DNA from: Planctomycetota bacterium
Lineage (GTDB): Bacteria > Planctomycetota > Phycisphaerae > Phycisphaerales > UBA1924
Length of the DNA: 5,628 bases
Reading direction: 5' to 3'
Assembly (NCBI GenBank): GCA_017303565.1
Contig: JAFLCM010000181.1
Coordinates: 1-5,628 of the forward strand
Under the pieces are notes generated by a model. The model saw nothing but the letters and a program-made list of their open reading frames with translations, did no database searches and had not been told where the DNA came from. The position numbers were made by a program, and so were the translations under genes. Shown here one piece after another: positions 1 to 5,092 of this stretch. Every line of letters begins with the position of its first letter. Within the stretch, counting starts at the first letter, position 1.

Positions 1-2
1 AC

Positions 3-689
3 CGCTGCGAGGTGCGGATCGACCCACCCGCCGAGAAAGCCGATGCGGCGGGCAAGTTCCCCGTGGGCGTCACGCCCGCGCTGGTGGTCTCGTGGCGCGG
101 GCAGGAGATTCGCTTCCCATTCGGCGGGCGGTACGACCCGCGGCTGCCGGGGATGCTCAAGCACGAGGACTGGTTCAAGATCCTGCCCATGGTCGAGAGC
201 GACGCTGGTGGGCACCGTGAGATCGTCGACGCGATGGCGGCGGGGACGCTGCGTCCGCGCCTGATCGCCGCGGCGAGGTACCCGGCGGAGGGGTACGACT
301 CGGGGTCGTGGGGGCTGGTGCGCCGGCGCGAGTGGAAGTACGCCTTCGCGGAGTTCCTGCCCGATGGGCCGGCGGATTCGAGCATCAAGCGCTGGGACAC
401 GACGTACAAGGAGATCGAGCGCGTGGCGGCGCCGGGACCGTATGACAAGCCGGTCGAGGGGCTGACAGACGAGCAGCGGCGTGAGCGTCTGTGGCAGTAC
501 GACGCGATGATCCAGGTCACGCCGCCGACCCTGTTCCGCGCCAAGGACAAGGTGGTGCAGGAAGGCATGGCGGCGATGTCGTGGACTTGGCCGGTGGCGG
601 GGGTGAGCGTGCTGGGGATCATCGCGGGCGGGGTGATGGCGGGGTCGGCGGGGGTGCGCCGCCCGGTGGCGCGCGCGGCGGCGGTGTGA
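3..689 (+). CDS. Unrecognised protein, C-terminal part, with a membrane helix near its end (5'-partial)
   Basis: I do not recognise this protein. The reading frame is open to the left edge (Arg-Cys-Glu precede the GTG at 12) and no Shine-Dalgarno site stands before that GTG, so the true start is probably outside the window; if the GTG were the start, the product would be 225 residues. Counting from that GTG, the visible part is a soluble, mixed-charge domain rich in Trp, Arg and Tyr (residues 1-190), then one hydrophobic helix at about 195-215 (WPVAGVSVLGIIAGG...), then a short Arg-containing tail ending RAAAV. The positive tail suggests the C-terminus lies in the cytoplasm and the domain outside, which would require an earlier signal or membrane helix upstream; this is inference. 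Codon use is strongly G/C at third positions, as in the neighbours, so it is native and coding. The next gene starts 134 bases downstream. Confidence 0.75.
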   Translation, partial: RCEVRIDPPAEKADAAGKFPVGVTPALVVSWRGQEIRFPFGGRYDPRLPGMLKHEDWFKILPMVESDAGGHREIVDAMAAGTLRPRLIAAARYPAEGYDSGSWGLVRRREWKYAFAEFLPDGPADSSIKRWDTTYKEIERVAAPGPYDKPVEGLTDEQRRERLWQYDAMIQVTPPTLFRAKDKVVQEGMAAMSWTWPVAGVSVLGIIAGGVMAGSAGVRRPVARAAAV

Positions 690-701
690 ATGTCCATGCA
701 C

Positions 702-734
702 GGTCACGCGGGGGTGACTCGTTCTCGCGTGATC
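702..734 (+). repeat. Inverted repeat after the first gene, candidate terminator without a T tract
   Basis: GGTCACGCG (702-710) pairs with CGCGTGATC (726-734) over nine positions, one of them a G-T wobble, with a 15-base loop. It begins 12 bases after the upstream stop codon, where a transcription end would be expected, but no run of T follows, so an intrinsic terminator is only a possibility. A chance hairpin in GC-rich DNA is the main alternative. Confidence 0.3.
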
Positions 735-785
735 TCCTGCGAACACCGGGGTTTCCGGCGGCGTACGCATGATCTTTCCCGGTGA

Positions 786-807
786 AGGCGCGGCGTGTTC
801 CGCGCCT
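786..807. repeat. Perfect 8-bp inverted repeat next to the transporter promoter
   Basis: AGGCGCGG (786-793) and CCGCGCCT (800-807) are exact reverse complements separated by six bases. The last base of the repeat is the first base of the -10-like hexamer TATCGT, so a protein bound here would cover the promoter. It could be an operator, the terminator hairpin of the upstream gene without a T tract, or chance; the sequence does not decide. Confidence 0.35.
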
Positions 808-812
808 ATCGT
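807..812 (+). promoter_or_regulatory. Candidate -10 element (TATCGT) of the transporter gene
   Basis: TATCGT lies 11 bases before the ATG at 824. With usual spacing, transcription would begin near 819 and leave a leader of about five bases. I find no good -35 hexamer, and the call rests on the -10 match and position only. Confidence 0.3.
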
Positions 813-823
813 TCGGGCTTTCC

Positions 824-2200
824 ATGCCCACGTCCAAACTCGAAACCCGCTCGGCCATCCCCGCGTCGGACGCGGGCGGGGTCGGCGCGCCCGGCGTGAA
901 CGTGGAGCCGAAGCCGCCCGTGGGCGCGGCGGAAGCGCCCGCGGCTCGGGGCGCGGAGCAGGGCTCGGTGGTTCGGCGTCAGTACTGGACGGTCGCGGGC
1001 TCGCACGTGGTGGTGGACATCTACCCGATTTTCTTCGCGTCGCTGCAGATCGCGCTGGCGGACCACCTGAAACTCACGGGCTGGCAGATCGGGGTGATCT
1101 ACGCGACCAACCAGGTGCTGAGCGGGCTGCCGCAGGCGTTGGCGGCGTGGCTGAGCGACCGTCACGACACGCGGATCGCGGGGCCGCTGGGCCTGACGAT
1201 GTCGTGCGTGTGCTCGTGCCTGATCGGGTTCGCGCCGAACTTCTGGGTGCTGTGGCTGCTGCTGTCGGTGGCGATGGTGGGGAACGGGATCTATCACCCG
1301 ATCGCGGGGGCGCAAGCGGGACAGCTGGGCGGGAGCGTGTTCCGCACGGGGCGGGCGCTGGCGGTGAGCATTTTCTTCGCGGCGGGGATGGTGGGCAGCG
1401 TCATCGGGCCGATCGTGTCGACGCGGATCAACCGCGCGTACGGGCTGGAGTGGCTTGTCGTGCTGATCCCGCTGGGGCTGCTGACGGCGTTCATCCTGCA
1501 CCGGGTCACGTCGCACGTCTCGCACCGTGGCGCGACGGGCGGCGGCGCGGTGGTCACGATCCCCGCGGACGAGGCGCGGATCCGCTGGACGGCGGTGTGG
1601 ATGCTCTACGCGGGCAACGCGCTGCGCTTCATCGTGAACACCGCGATGTACGTGATGTTCAACATCTGGGCGGCCCGCGCCATCCCGAACGACGTGGACG
1701 CCGCGACCGTGCTGAACGGGAATCTCGTGGTCGCAATGACGATCGGGATGGGCGTGGGGGCGATCGCGGCGGGGCGGATCGTGAGGCCGGGGACGGAGCG
1801 CCGCGCGATCTTCGTGCTGTCGATCGCGGGGGCGGTGTTCACGGCGCTGACGAGCTACGCGGGGCACCACTGGGGCATGTGGTCGATGTACGTGTGCGCG
1901 GCGTTGACGTCGCTAGGTTTCAGTTCGATCCTGCCGATCACGATCGGGCTGGCGCAGCGCCTGCTGCCACACCGCACGGGGCTGGCGAGCAGCCTCATGA
2001 TGGGGGGATCGTGGGCGGTGGCGGCGGTGGCGCCGCTGGTGGTCGGGCTGTTCCTCGGCAAGCCGGTTCCGGCGGCGCAGGTGCCCGCCGACAGCCTCGA
2101 CCTGGCGTTCGTGGGGTTCGGGGTGATGCTGCTGGCGGCTGGGGCGCTGGCGCTGGCCATGCCGCGGGGCATCATCGAAAAGGTCGGAACGCGGCACTAA
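824..2200 (+). CDS. Major facilitator superfamily transporter, fosmidomycin-resistance (Fsr)-like
   Basis: A 458-residue inner-membrane secondary transporter, probably a proton-coupled exporter. Residues 1-52 are a hydrophilic Ala/Pro/Gly-rich leader; twelve hydrophobic segments follow at about 57-79, 86-111, 119-137, 139-160, 178-199, 208-226, 254-281, 298-319, 326-345, 350-377, 385-411 and 424-447, with a cytoplasmic loop at 227-252 between the two halves. The loop 2-3 motif of the superfamily is seen as WLSDRHDTR (109-117), with a weaker copy near 316-327. Stretches such as GNGIYHPIAG (153-162), GRALAVSIFFAAG (176-188) and the LAQRLLPHRTGLASSL region (376-391) align by eye with E. coli Fsr (VFHPE..., LAQSIFQVGG, AQELLPGRIGMVSG). 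The substrate is unknown; fosmidomycin itself is only the name-giver. Start: ATG 824 is preferred to the in-frame GTG 782 because the inverted repeat and -10-like hexamer lie between them, but neither start has a Shine-Dalgarno site. No obvious terminator follows; thyX begins 109 bases later. Confidence 0.88.
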   Translation: MPTSKLETRSAIPASDAGGVGAPGVNVEPKPPVGAAEAPAARGAEQGSVVRRQYWTVAGSHVVVDIYPIFFASLQIALADHLKLTGWQIGVIYATNQVLSGLPQALAAWLSDRHDTRIAGPLGLTMSCVCSCLIGFAPNFWVLWLLLSVAMVGNGIYHPIAGAQAGQLGGSVFRTGRALAVSIFFAAGMVGSVIGPIVSTRINRAYGLEWLVVLIPLGLLTAFILHRVTSHVSHRGATGGGAVVTIPADEARIRWTAVWMLYAGNALRFIVNTAMYVMFNIWAARAIPNDVDAATVLNGNLVVAMTIGMGVGAIAAGRIVRPGTERRAIFVLSIAGAVFTALTSYAGHHWGMWSMYVCAALTSLGFSSILPITIGLAQRLLPHRTGLASSLMMGGSWAVAAVAPLVVGLFLGKPVPAAQVPADSLDLAFVGFGVMLLAAGALALAMPRGIIEKVGTRH

Positions 2201-2281
2201 TTTTGACGCGGCCCGGCCCTTGCCCAGTGGACGCGGCCTGTCAACAACCCTGTGGATTCTCGCGCGTTCGGCTCGCCGTCG

Positions 2282-2287
2282 TATCCT
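2282..2287 (+). promoter_or_regulatory. Candidate -10 element (TATCCT) of thyX
   Basis: TATCCT matches the -10 consensus at four of six positions and predicts a start near 2294, giving a 16-base leader that contains the Shine-Dalgarno site. No convincing -35 element is visible at the usual distance. Confidence 0.35.
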
Positions 2288-2297
2288 CTCGGCACAC

Positions 2298-2302
2298 GGA
2301 GG
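2298..2302 (+). promoter_or_regulatory. Shine-Dalgarno site of thyX (GGAGG)
   Basis: GGAGG ends seven bases before the ATG at 2310, ideal spacing. It fixes the start at 2310 rather than at the internal Met40, where the conserved fold nearly begins. Confidence 0.8.
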
Positions 2303-2309
2303 TTGAGCC

Positions 2310-3257
2310 ATGGCGGAGCCGTCGATTTCGACCGAATGCAAGCCCGGCGTCGGGCAGGAGAGCGCGGGCAAGGGCGGGGAGCGGATCGTGCGCACCGCGC
2401 CCGAGGGCGGCCCTTTGGTCGACGTGATGGGCGGGGCGGCGCGGTGGCAGATCAACGTGCACGACCACGGGTTCGTGGCGCTGATCGACGCCATGCCGCG
2501 GCTGATCCCGGCGGGGACGACGGCGGACTCGGCGATCGTGCAGGCGGCGCGGGTCTCGTACGGCGCGGGAACCAAAAAGGTCAGCGAGGACCGAGGGCTG
2601 ACGCGGTACCTGCTGCGTCACCGCCACACCACGCCCTTCGAGATGGTCGAGTTCAAGTTCCACTGCGCGATGCCGATCTTCGTGGCGCGACAGTGGATCC
2701 GGCACCGCACCGCGAACGTGAACGAGTACAGCGGCCGGTACAGCGTGATGACCGACCGTTTCTACCGCCCGAGCGCCGAGAACGTGCGGAAGCAGAGCAC
2801 GGTCAACCGCCAGGGCGGGGAGGAGCCGATCGACCTGTCGACGGCGCGGGAGTTCCTGGACTATCTCGACGCGTGCGAGGCGAACTACAAGACGTACCTG
2901 TCGCTGTCGGAGCGGGGGGTGGCGCGGGAACTGGCGCGGGTGGGCCTGCCACAGAACATCTACACCGAGTGGTACTGGAAGTGCGACCTGCACAACATCC
3001 TCCGGTTCCTGTCCTTGCGGATGGACGCGCACGCGCAGCAGGAGATCCAGGACTACGCGCGGGCGATGCACGACCTGATCGCGCCGATCGTGCCGGTGAC
3101 GATGGAGGCGTTCAAGGACTACGAGATGGACTCGGTGCGGCTGACTCGGCTGGAGATCGAGGCGCTCCGCGCCGGGAAGGCGACCATCGAGACCGACAAC
3201 AAGCGCGAGCAGGCGGAGTGGGAGGCGAAGCGCAAGCGGCTGGGATTCGGGAGCTAG
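2310..3257 (+). CDS. thyX: Flavin-dependent thymidylate synthase ThyX
   Basis: ThyX makes dTMP from dUMP in the cytoplasm, using methylenetetrahydrofolate as carbon donor, FAD as redox cofactor and NADPH as reductant; it replaces the unrelated ThyA. The 315-residue product carries the family signature RHR-x7-S at residues 131-141 (RHRTANVNEYS, followed by GRYS), preceded by PIFVARQWI. His106 in HTTPFEM aligns with the FAD-contacting His53 of the Thermotoga maritima enzyme, Ser141 with its Ser88, and Arg237 in LRMDAHAQ with its dUMP-binding Arg174 in LRADSHAQ. The LPQNIYTEWYW segment (213-223) matches LPLNLYTRFFW there. Alignments are from memory of the family. The first 45 or so residues are an extra hydrophilic leader absent from the 220-residue Thermotoga protein, and a charged tail (about 286-315) follows the core. 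It stands alone with its own ribosome site and a candidate terminator. All key residues are present, so it should be active. Confidence 0.97.
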   Translation: MAEPSISTECKPGVGQESAGKGGERIVRTAPEGGPLVDVMGGAARWQINVHDHGFVALIDAMPRLIPAGTTADSAIVQAARVSYGAGTKKVSEDRGLTRYLLRHRHTTPFEMVEFKFHCAMPIFVARQWIRHRTANVNEYSGRYSVMTDRFYRPSAENVRKQSTVNRQGGEEPIDLSTAREFLDYLDACEANYKTYLSLSERGVARELARVGLPQNIYTEWYWKCDLHNILRFLSLRMDAHAQQEIQDYARAMHDLIAPIVPVTMEAFKDYEMDSVRLTRLEIEALRAGKATIETDNKREQAEWEAKRKRLGFGS

Positions 3258-3270
3258 GAAAGCGTCTTGG

Positions 3271-3330
3271 CGCCGCTCATCGGGGCGTGTTATCGGGCAC
3301 GCCGGACCCGGGCGGCGACTGGAGTTTTTT
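3271..3330 (+). terminator. Candidate terminator downstream of thyX
   Basis: Fourteen bases after the stop, an inner hairpin GGCGTG (3284-3289) / CACGCC (3298-3303) is nested in an outer helix CGCCGCT (3271-3277) / GGCGGCG (3311-3317). A run of six T follows at 3325-3330, but seven bases after the stem rather than directly, so this is not a canonical intrinsic terminator. The T run may instead belong to the promoter of the next gene. Confidence 0.4.
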
Positions 3331-3354
3331 CTTCCATCCGAGAGCGGCTGCGGC

Positions 3355-3360
3355 TAGATT
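3355..3360 (+). promoter_or_regulatory. Candidate -10 element (TAGATT) of the sorting-tail gene
   Basis: TAGATT matches the -10 consensus at four of six positions, lies just downstream of the only T-rich patch in this gap, and predicts a leader of about 52 bases. A -35 element is not clear. Confidence 0.3.
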
Positions 3361-3405
3361 GTCCGGGTCGGGCGGCAGCCGTGCCGTGCTCGCACAGGTG
3401 ACTTT

Positions 3406-3413
3406 GAGGAGAG
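3406..3413 (+). promoter_or_regulatory. Shine-Dalgarno site of the sorting-tail gene (GAGGAGAG)
   Basis: The purine-rich site lies five bases before the ATG at 3419 and eight before the tandem ATG at 3422. Either Met codon could be used; the second gives slightly more usual spacing. The products differ by one residue. Confidence 0.75.
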
Positions 3414-3418
3414 AACTG

Positions 3419-4108
3419 ATGATGAAGACGCGCGTTTGTTCTGTCGCGGTCGTGGTGCTGGGCCTCGTCGATGCGTCCGCCGATGCGGCGACGCTGAACC
3501 TGCGGCAGTGGGTCGATGTCAACGGCTTCTCGAACAACTCCGCCTCCAACGAGTGGCAGGGACGGATCGGGTCCGCGACCGGGACGCTGATGACCGCGAG
3601 CTCGACGTCCTGGACCACCCCCGCGGTGCAGTTCAGCGTGCCGCTGATCGGGCCCTTGACCAGCCCCGGGAGTGACAACGGCGCGGCCGGGCCCGCGACG
3701 TTCGACGGCCTGTGGGTTCACCCCGGCTCGGGCGTCGACGCGGTGGTGGTCTTCGCGCCGCAGGCCGCGGTCGATGTGACGGGCCTGAGCGTTCATCACG
3801 AGCTGATCGCCAACGGGCTTTCGGGCAACGGGGTGCGGTTCCTCGCGTACCTCACCCTGTCGGGCGTGACCACGCAGATCGGTTCTTCGGTCGCGTTCGG
3901 CGGGACGAGCACCGACGGTTTCAGCGACTTCACGCTGCCGAACGCGGTGACGCTCAACCCCGGCGACACGCTGGCGCTGCACGTGAACGACAACGGCTCG
4001 TACCTGTTCGACCACGTCAACTTTGACGTGACGGTGACGATCCCCGCGCCGGGGCTGCTTGCGGCTGCCGCACCCCTCGGGCTGATCGGGCTGCGTCGGC
4101 GGCGCTGA
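3419..4108 (+). CDS. Secreted beta-rich protein with signal peptide and PEP-CTERM-like sorting tail
   Basis: A 229-residue exported protein of unknown function. Residues 1-24 form a signal peptide: MMKTR, a hydrophobic core VCSVAVVVLGLV, and a likely cleavage after ASADAA. The mature part (25-207) is rich in Val, Thr, Gly, Asn and Asp and alternates like a beta sandwich. Its second half (LWVHPG, VVFAPQAAVDVTGLSV, NGVRFLAYL, LNPGDTLALHV, then NDNGSYLFDHVNFDVTV) resembles the jelly-roll-like domain common in planctomycete sorting-tail proteins; this is pattern recognition, not a search result. The end, PAPG (209-212), a hydrophobic stretch (213-225) and RRRR (226-229), is the PEP-CTERM-like tripartite tail. 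In that family the tail is a transient anchor processed by an exosortase-type enzyme, none of which is encoded here. The mature part has no Cys. The Shine-Dalgarno site and strong terminator make it a one-gene unit. Role in the envelope or extracellular matrix is inferred. Confidence 0.88.
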   Translation: MMKTRVCSVAVVVLGLVDASADAATLNLRQWVDVNGFSNNSASNEWQGRIGSATGTLMTASSTSWTTPAVQFSVPLIGPLTSPGSDNGAAGPATFDGLWVHPGSGVDAVVVFAPQAAVDVTGLSVHHELIANGLSGNGVRFLAYLTLSGVTTQIGSSVAFGGTSTDGFSDFTLPNAVTLNPGDTLALHVNDNGSYLFDHVNFDVTVTIPAPGLLAAAAPLGLIGLRRRR

Positions 4109-4132
4109 TCGTGGTGCTGATCTGAGTTCCAG

Positions 4133-4166
4133 CCGCGTCGGGCGTTCCCCGGCGCGGTTTTTCTTT
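4133..4166 (+). terminator. Intrinsic terminator of the sorting-tail gene
   Basis: CCGCGTCGGG (4133-4142) pairs over all ten positions, with one G-T wobble, with CCCGGCGCGG (4148-4157), closing a five-base loop, and TTTTTCTTT (4158-4166) follows at once. This is a textbook rho-independent terminator for the plus strand. It has no T run on the other side of the stem, so it should not stop the convergent minus-strand gene, whose stop codon touches the T run. Confidence 0.88.
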
Positions 4167-4477
4167 CAGCGGTACAGCGCCCAACCGAGGGCCTTGAGGG
4201 CCAGCGTGCCCAAGCAGAAGTAGGCCAGCAGCACGATCGGCGCGTTGCCGGCGTCTTTCTTCAGGCGCAGCAGGCACCACAGGGCCGCGATGGCCGCCGA
4301 GGCGGCCAGGAATACCTGGGCCCCGAGTTCGAACATTGACTTTGGGTTGACCCACGCGTCGCCGACGACCAAGCGGTAGAGGCGGGAGCCGAGGGTCCAG
4401 GCGTCCCACGCGCCGACGCCGAGAACGCCGATGAGTGCCGCCGCGACCGCGCCTCGTTGGCCTTTGCCCGTGCTCAT
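4166..4477 (-). CDS. Small membrane protein with three predicted helices, family not recognised
   Basis: A 103-residue protein that I cannot assign to a family. Three hydrophobic segments are visible at about 9-30 (VAAALIGVLGVGAW...), 50-71 (ELGAQVFLAASAAIAALWCLL) without close charges, and 79-101 (APIVLLAYFCLGTLALKALGW). The N-terminus carries Lys5 and Arg8, and the loop RLKKD (71-75) after helix 2 is positive; by the positive-inside rule the two lie on the same, cytoplasmic side, leaving the C-terminus outside. Third-position GC bias supports coding. The ATG at 4477 has no Shine-Dalgarno site, but TACACT ends exactly six bases before it, so translation may be leaderless. It lies downstream of rnpB on the same strand but behind the rnpB terminator, and converges on the sorting-tail gene. 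Alternative: an unexpressed frame, which I consider less likely given three clean helices. Confidence 0.68.
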   Translation of the reverse strand: MSTGKGQRGAVAAALIGVLGVGAWDAWTLGSRLYRLVVGDAWVNPKSMFELGAQVFLAASAAIAALWCLLRLKKDAGNAPIVLLAYFCLGTLALKALGWALYR

Positions 4478-4483
4478 GGGCGG

Positions 4484-4489
4484 AGTGTA
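4484..4489 (-). promoter_or_regulatory. Candidate -10 element (TACACT) predicting a leaderless mRNA
   Basis: On the minus strand TACACT is followed by six bases (CCGCCC) and then the ATG at 4477. With a -10 element spanning -12 to -7, position +1 falls on the A of the ATG. No good -35 element is visible, so this rests on position and a four-of-six match. Confidence 0.4.
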
Positions 4490-4518
4490 TTCGGGGCATG
4501 GTCCGCGCCGGTTCGCGC

Positions 4519-4559
4519 GAGAAACGGAGCGGGCCCCGGGGGTTGGCCCCGAGGCCCGC
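4519..4559 (-). terminator. Terminator of rnpB
   Basis: Just beyond the 3' end of the RNase P RNA, GCGGGCCTCGGGG (4559-4547, minus strand) pairs over thirteen positions, one a G-T wobble, with CCCCGGGGCCCGC (4541-4529) around a five-base loop. The tail TCCGTTTCTC (4528-4519) is only moderately T-rich, but the stem is very stable and the position is right. Confidence 0.75.
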
Positions 4560-4561
4560 GT

Positions 4562-4979
4562 CGAGCCGACGCCGACGGTAAGCCGAGTTCTGTCTTCGCC
4601 TGTTCCCGTGGGAACGGGCGGAGGCGACCATTTCTCTTGCCGCGCCGTTGCCGGACGCGGTCCTCAGCGACCTACCCGCCCCCGGCCGACCGGACCGGTC
4701 GTTCCCGCGGAAAGCGGGAGGGGGCTGCGTGGTCTTGCACGCGGCGGGGTTTGCCGTGCCCCGACCGTCGCCGGTCGGGCGGTGCGCTCTTACCGCACCG
4801 TTTCACCCTTGCCTGATCCCTTGCGGGCCATCGGCGGTTTGCTCTCTGTTGCACTGTCCGTCGCCCGCGGCTCGGCGGGCGCGTGGGCGTTACCCACCAC
4901 CGTGTCCTGTCGTGCTCGGACTTTCCTCGTGGGAAACCCCTCGCGGGGTGTCGCACGCGGCCGCCTGTCGGCGCCGGGG
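4562..4979 (-). ncRNA. rnpB: RNase P RNA, bacterial type A
   Basis: The catalytic RNA that removes 5' leaders from precursor tRNAs, working with the RnpA protein. On the minus strand the universal blocks appear in order: GAGGAAAGTCCGAGC (4928-4914), a 24-base block with CAGTGCAACAGAGAGC (4856-4841), GGTGCGGTAAGAGCGCACC (4799-4781), GGGTAGG (4677-4671) with the GGU that pairs with tRNA CCA, and ACAGAACTCGGCTTACC (4593-4577). P1 pairs CCGGCGCCGAC (4977-4967) with GTCGGCGTCGG (4576-4566), eleven pairs with one wobble, which sets both ends to within a few bases. P2 pairs 4966-4959 with 4629-4622. P4 shows covariation against E. coli: CCGAG/CTCGG here, CCGGG/CCCGG there. P18 (4660-4640) has a GCAA tetraloop. 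A hairpin at 4620-4597, absent from E. coli, fits the position of P19. Length is about 418 bases, against 377 in E. coli. Reading frames across this region are not genes. Confidence 0.97.
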
Positions 4980-4981
4980 TG

Positions 4982-4987
4982 ATGGTA
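4982..4987 (-). promoter_or_regulatory. Candidate -10 element (TACCAT) of rnpB
   Basis: On the minus strand TACCAT ends five to seven bases before the 5' strand of helix P1, where transcription should begin. No strong -35 hexamer is seen 15-18 bases upstream. Confidence 0.4.
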
Positions 4988-5077
4988 GCGGAATCGCGCG
5001 GCGTGGAACCTCGCGGCTCGCCGCCGGTCTAATGGAGAAGCGGGGATTGCGTGAAACATGGCCCGCCCGTCTGCTCG

Positions 5078-5083
5078 TACCAT
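5078..5083 (+). promoter_or_regulatory. Candidate -10 element (TACCAT) of the VWA-like gene
   Basis: TACCAT lies nine bases before the ATG at 5093 and predicts a leader of about three bases. It is identical to the candidate hexamer facing the other way for rnpB. TCTAAT at 5028-5033 (five of six to consensus) is an alternative that would give a leader of about 53 bases, though no Shine-Dalgarno site would then precede the ATG. Confidence 0.3.
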
Positions 5084-5092
5084 CGATAGGCA

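Noticed and set aside
782..823. GTG at 782 as the transporter start
   Set aside because: It would put the inverted repeat and -10-like hexamer inside the coding region, has no Shine-Dalgarno site and adds only 14 residues before a non-conserved leader. Not fully excluded.
806..1870. 354-codon minus-strand open frame opposite the transporter
   Set aside because: Arg/His/Pro-rich composition typical of the antisense of a GC-rich gene, and no ribosome site or neighbour context.
2205..2238. Direct repeat GACGCGGCC (2205-2213 and 2230-2238) between the transporter and thyX
   Set aside because: Nine bases of GC-rich sequence in two copies is close to chance expectation, with no further copies or symmetry.
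769..2427. Long plus-strand open frame of 552 codons overlapping the transporter
   Set aside because: It is Arg/Gly/Ala-rich with no hydrophobic pattern and overlaps the well-supported transporter in another frame; high GC makes such stop-free shadows common.
824..3257. A functional pairing of the Fsr-like transporter with thyX as an antifolate-resistance unit
   Set aside because: The two are adjacent but separated by 109 bases with a separate promoter candidate, and nothing in the transporter shows a folate or antifolate substrate.
2252..4108. 618-codon open frame running across thyX into the sorting-tail gene
   Set aside because: Its first two thirds are an out-of-frame shadow of thyX. 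Only the part from the ATG at 3419, with Shine-Dalgarno site and signal peptide, is real.
4671..4740. Possible loss of the GGU motif in the L15 loop of RNase P RNA
   Set aside because: The hairpins at this point first seemed to leave no GGU, but alignment with E. coli puts it in GGGTAGG (4677-4671), which is intact.
4431..4982. Open frames on both strands over 4431-5000
   Set aside because: They cover the RNase P RNA and its terminator, whose conserved blocks and helices explain the sequence.
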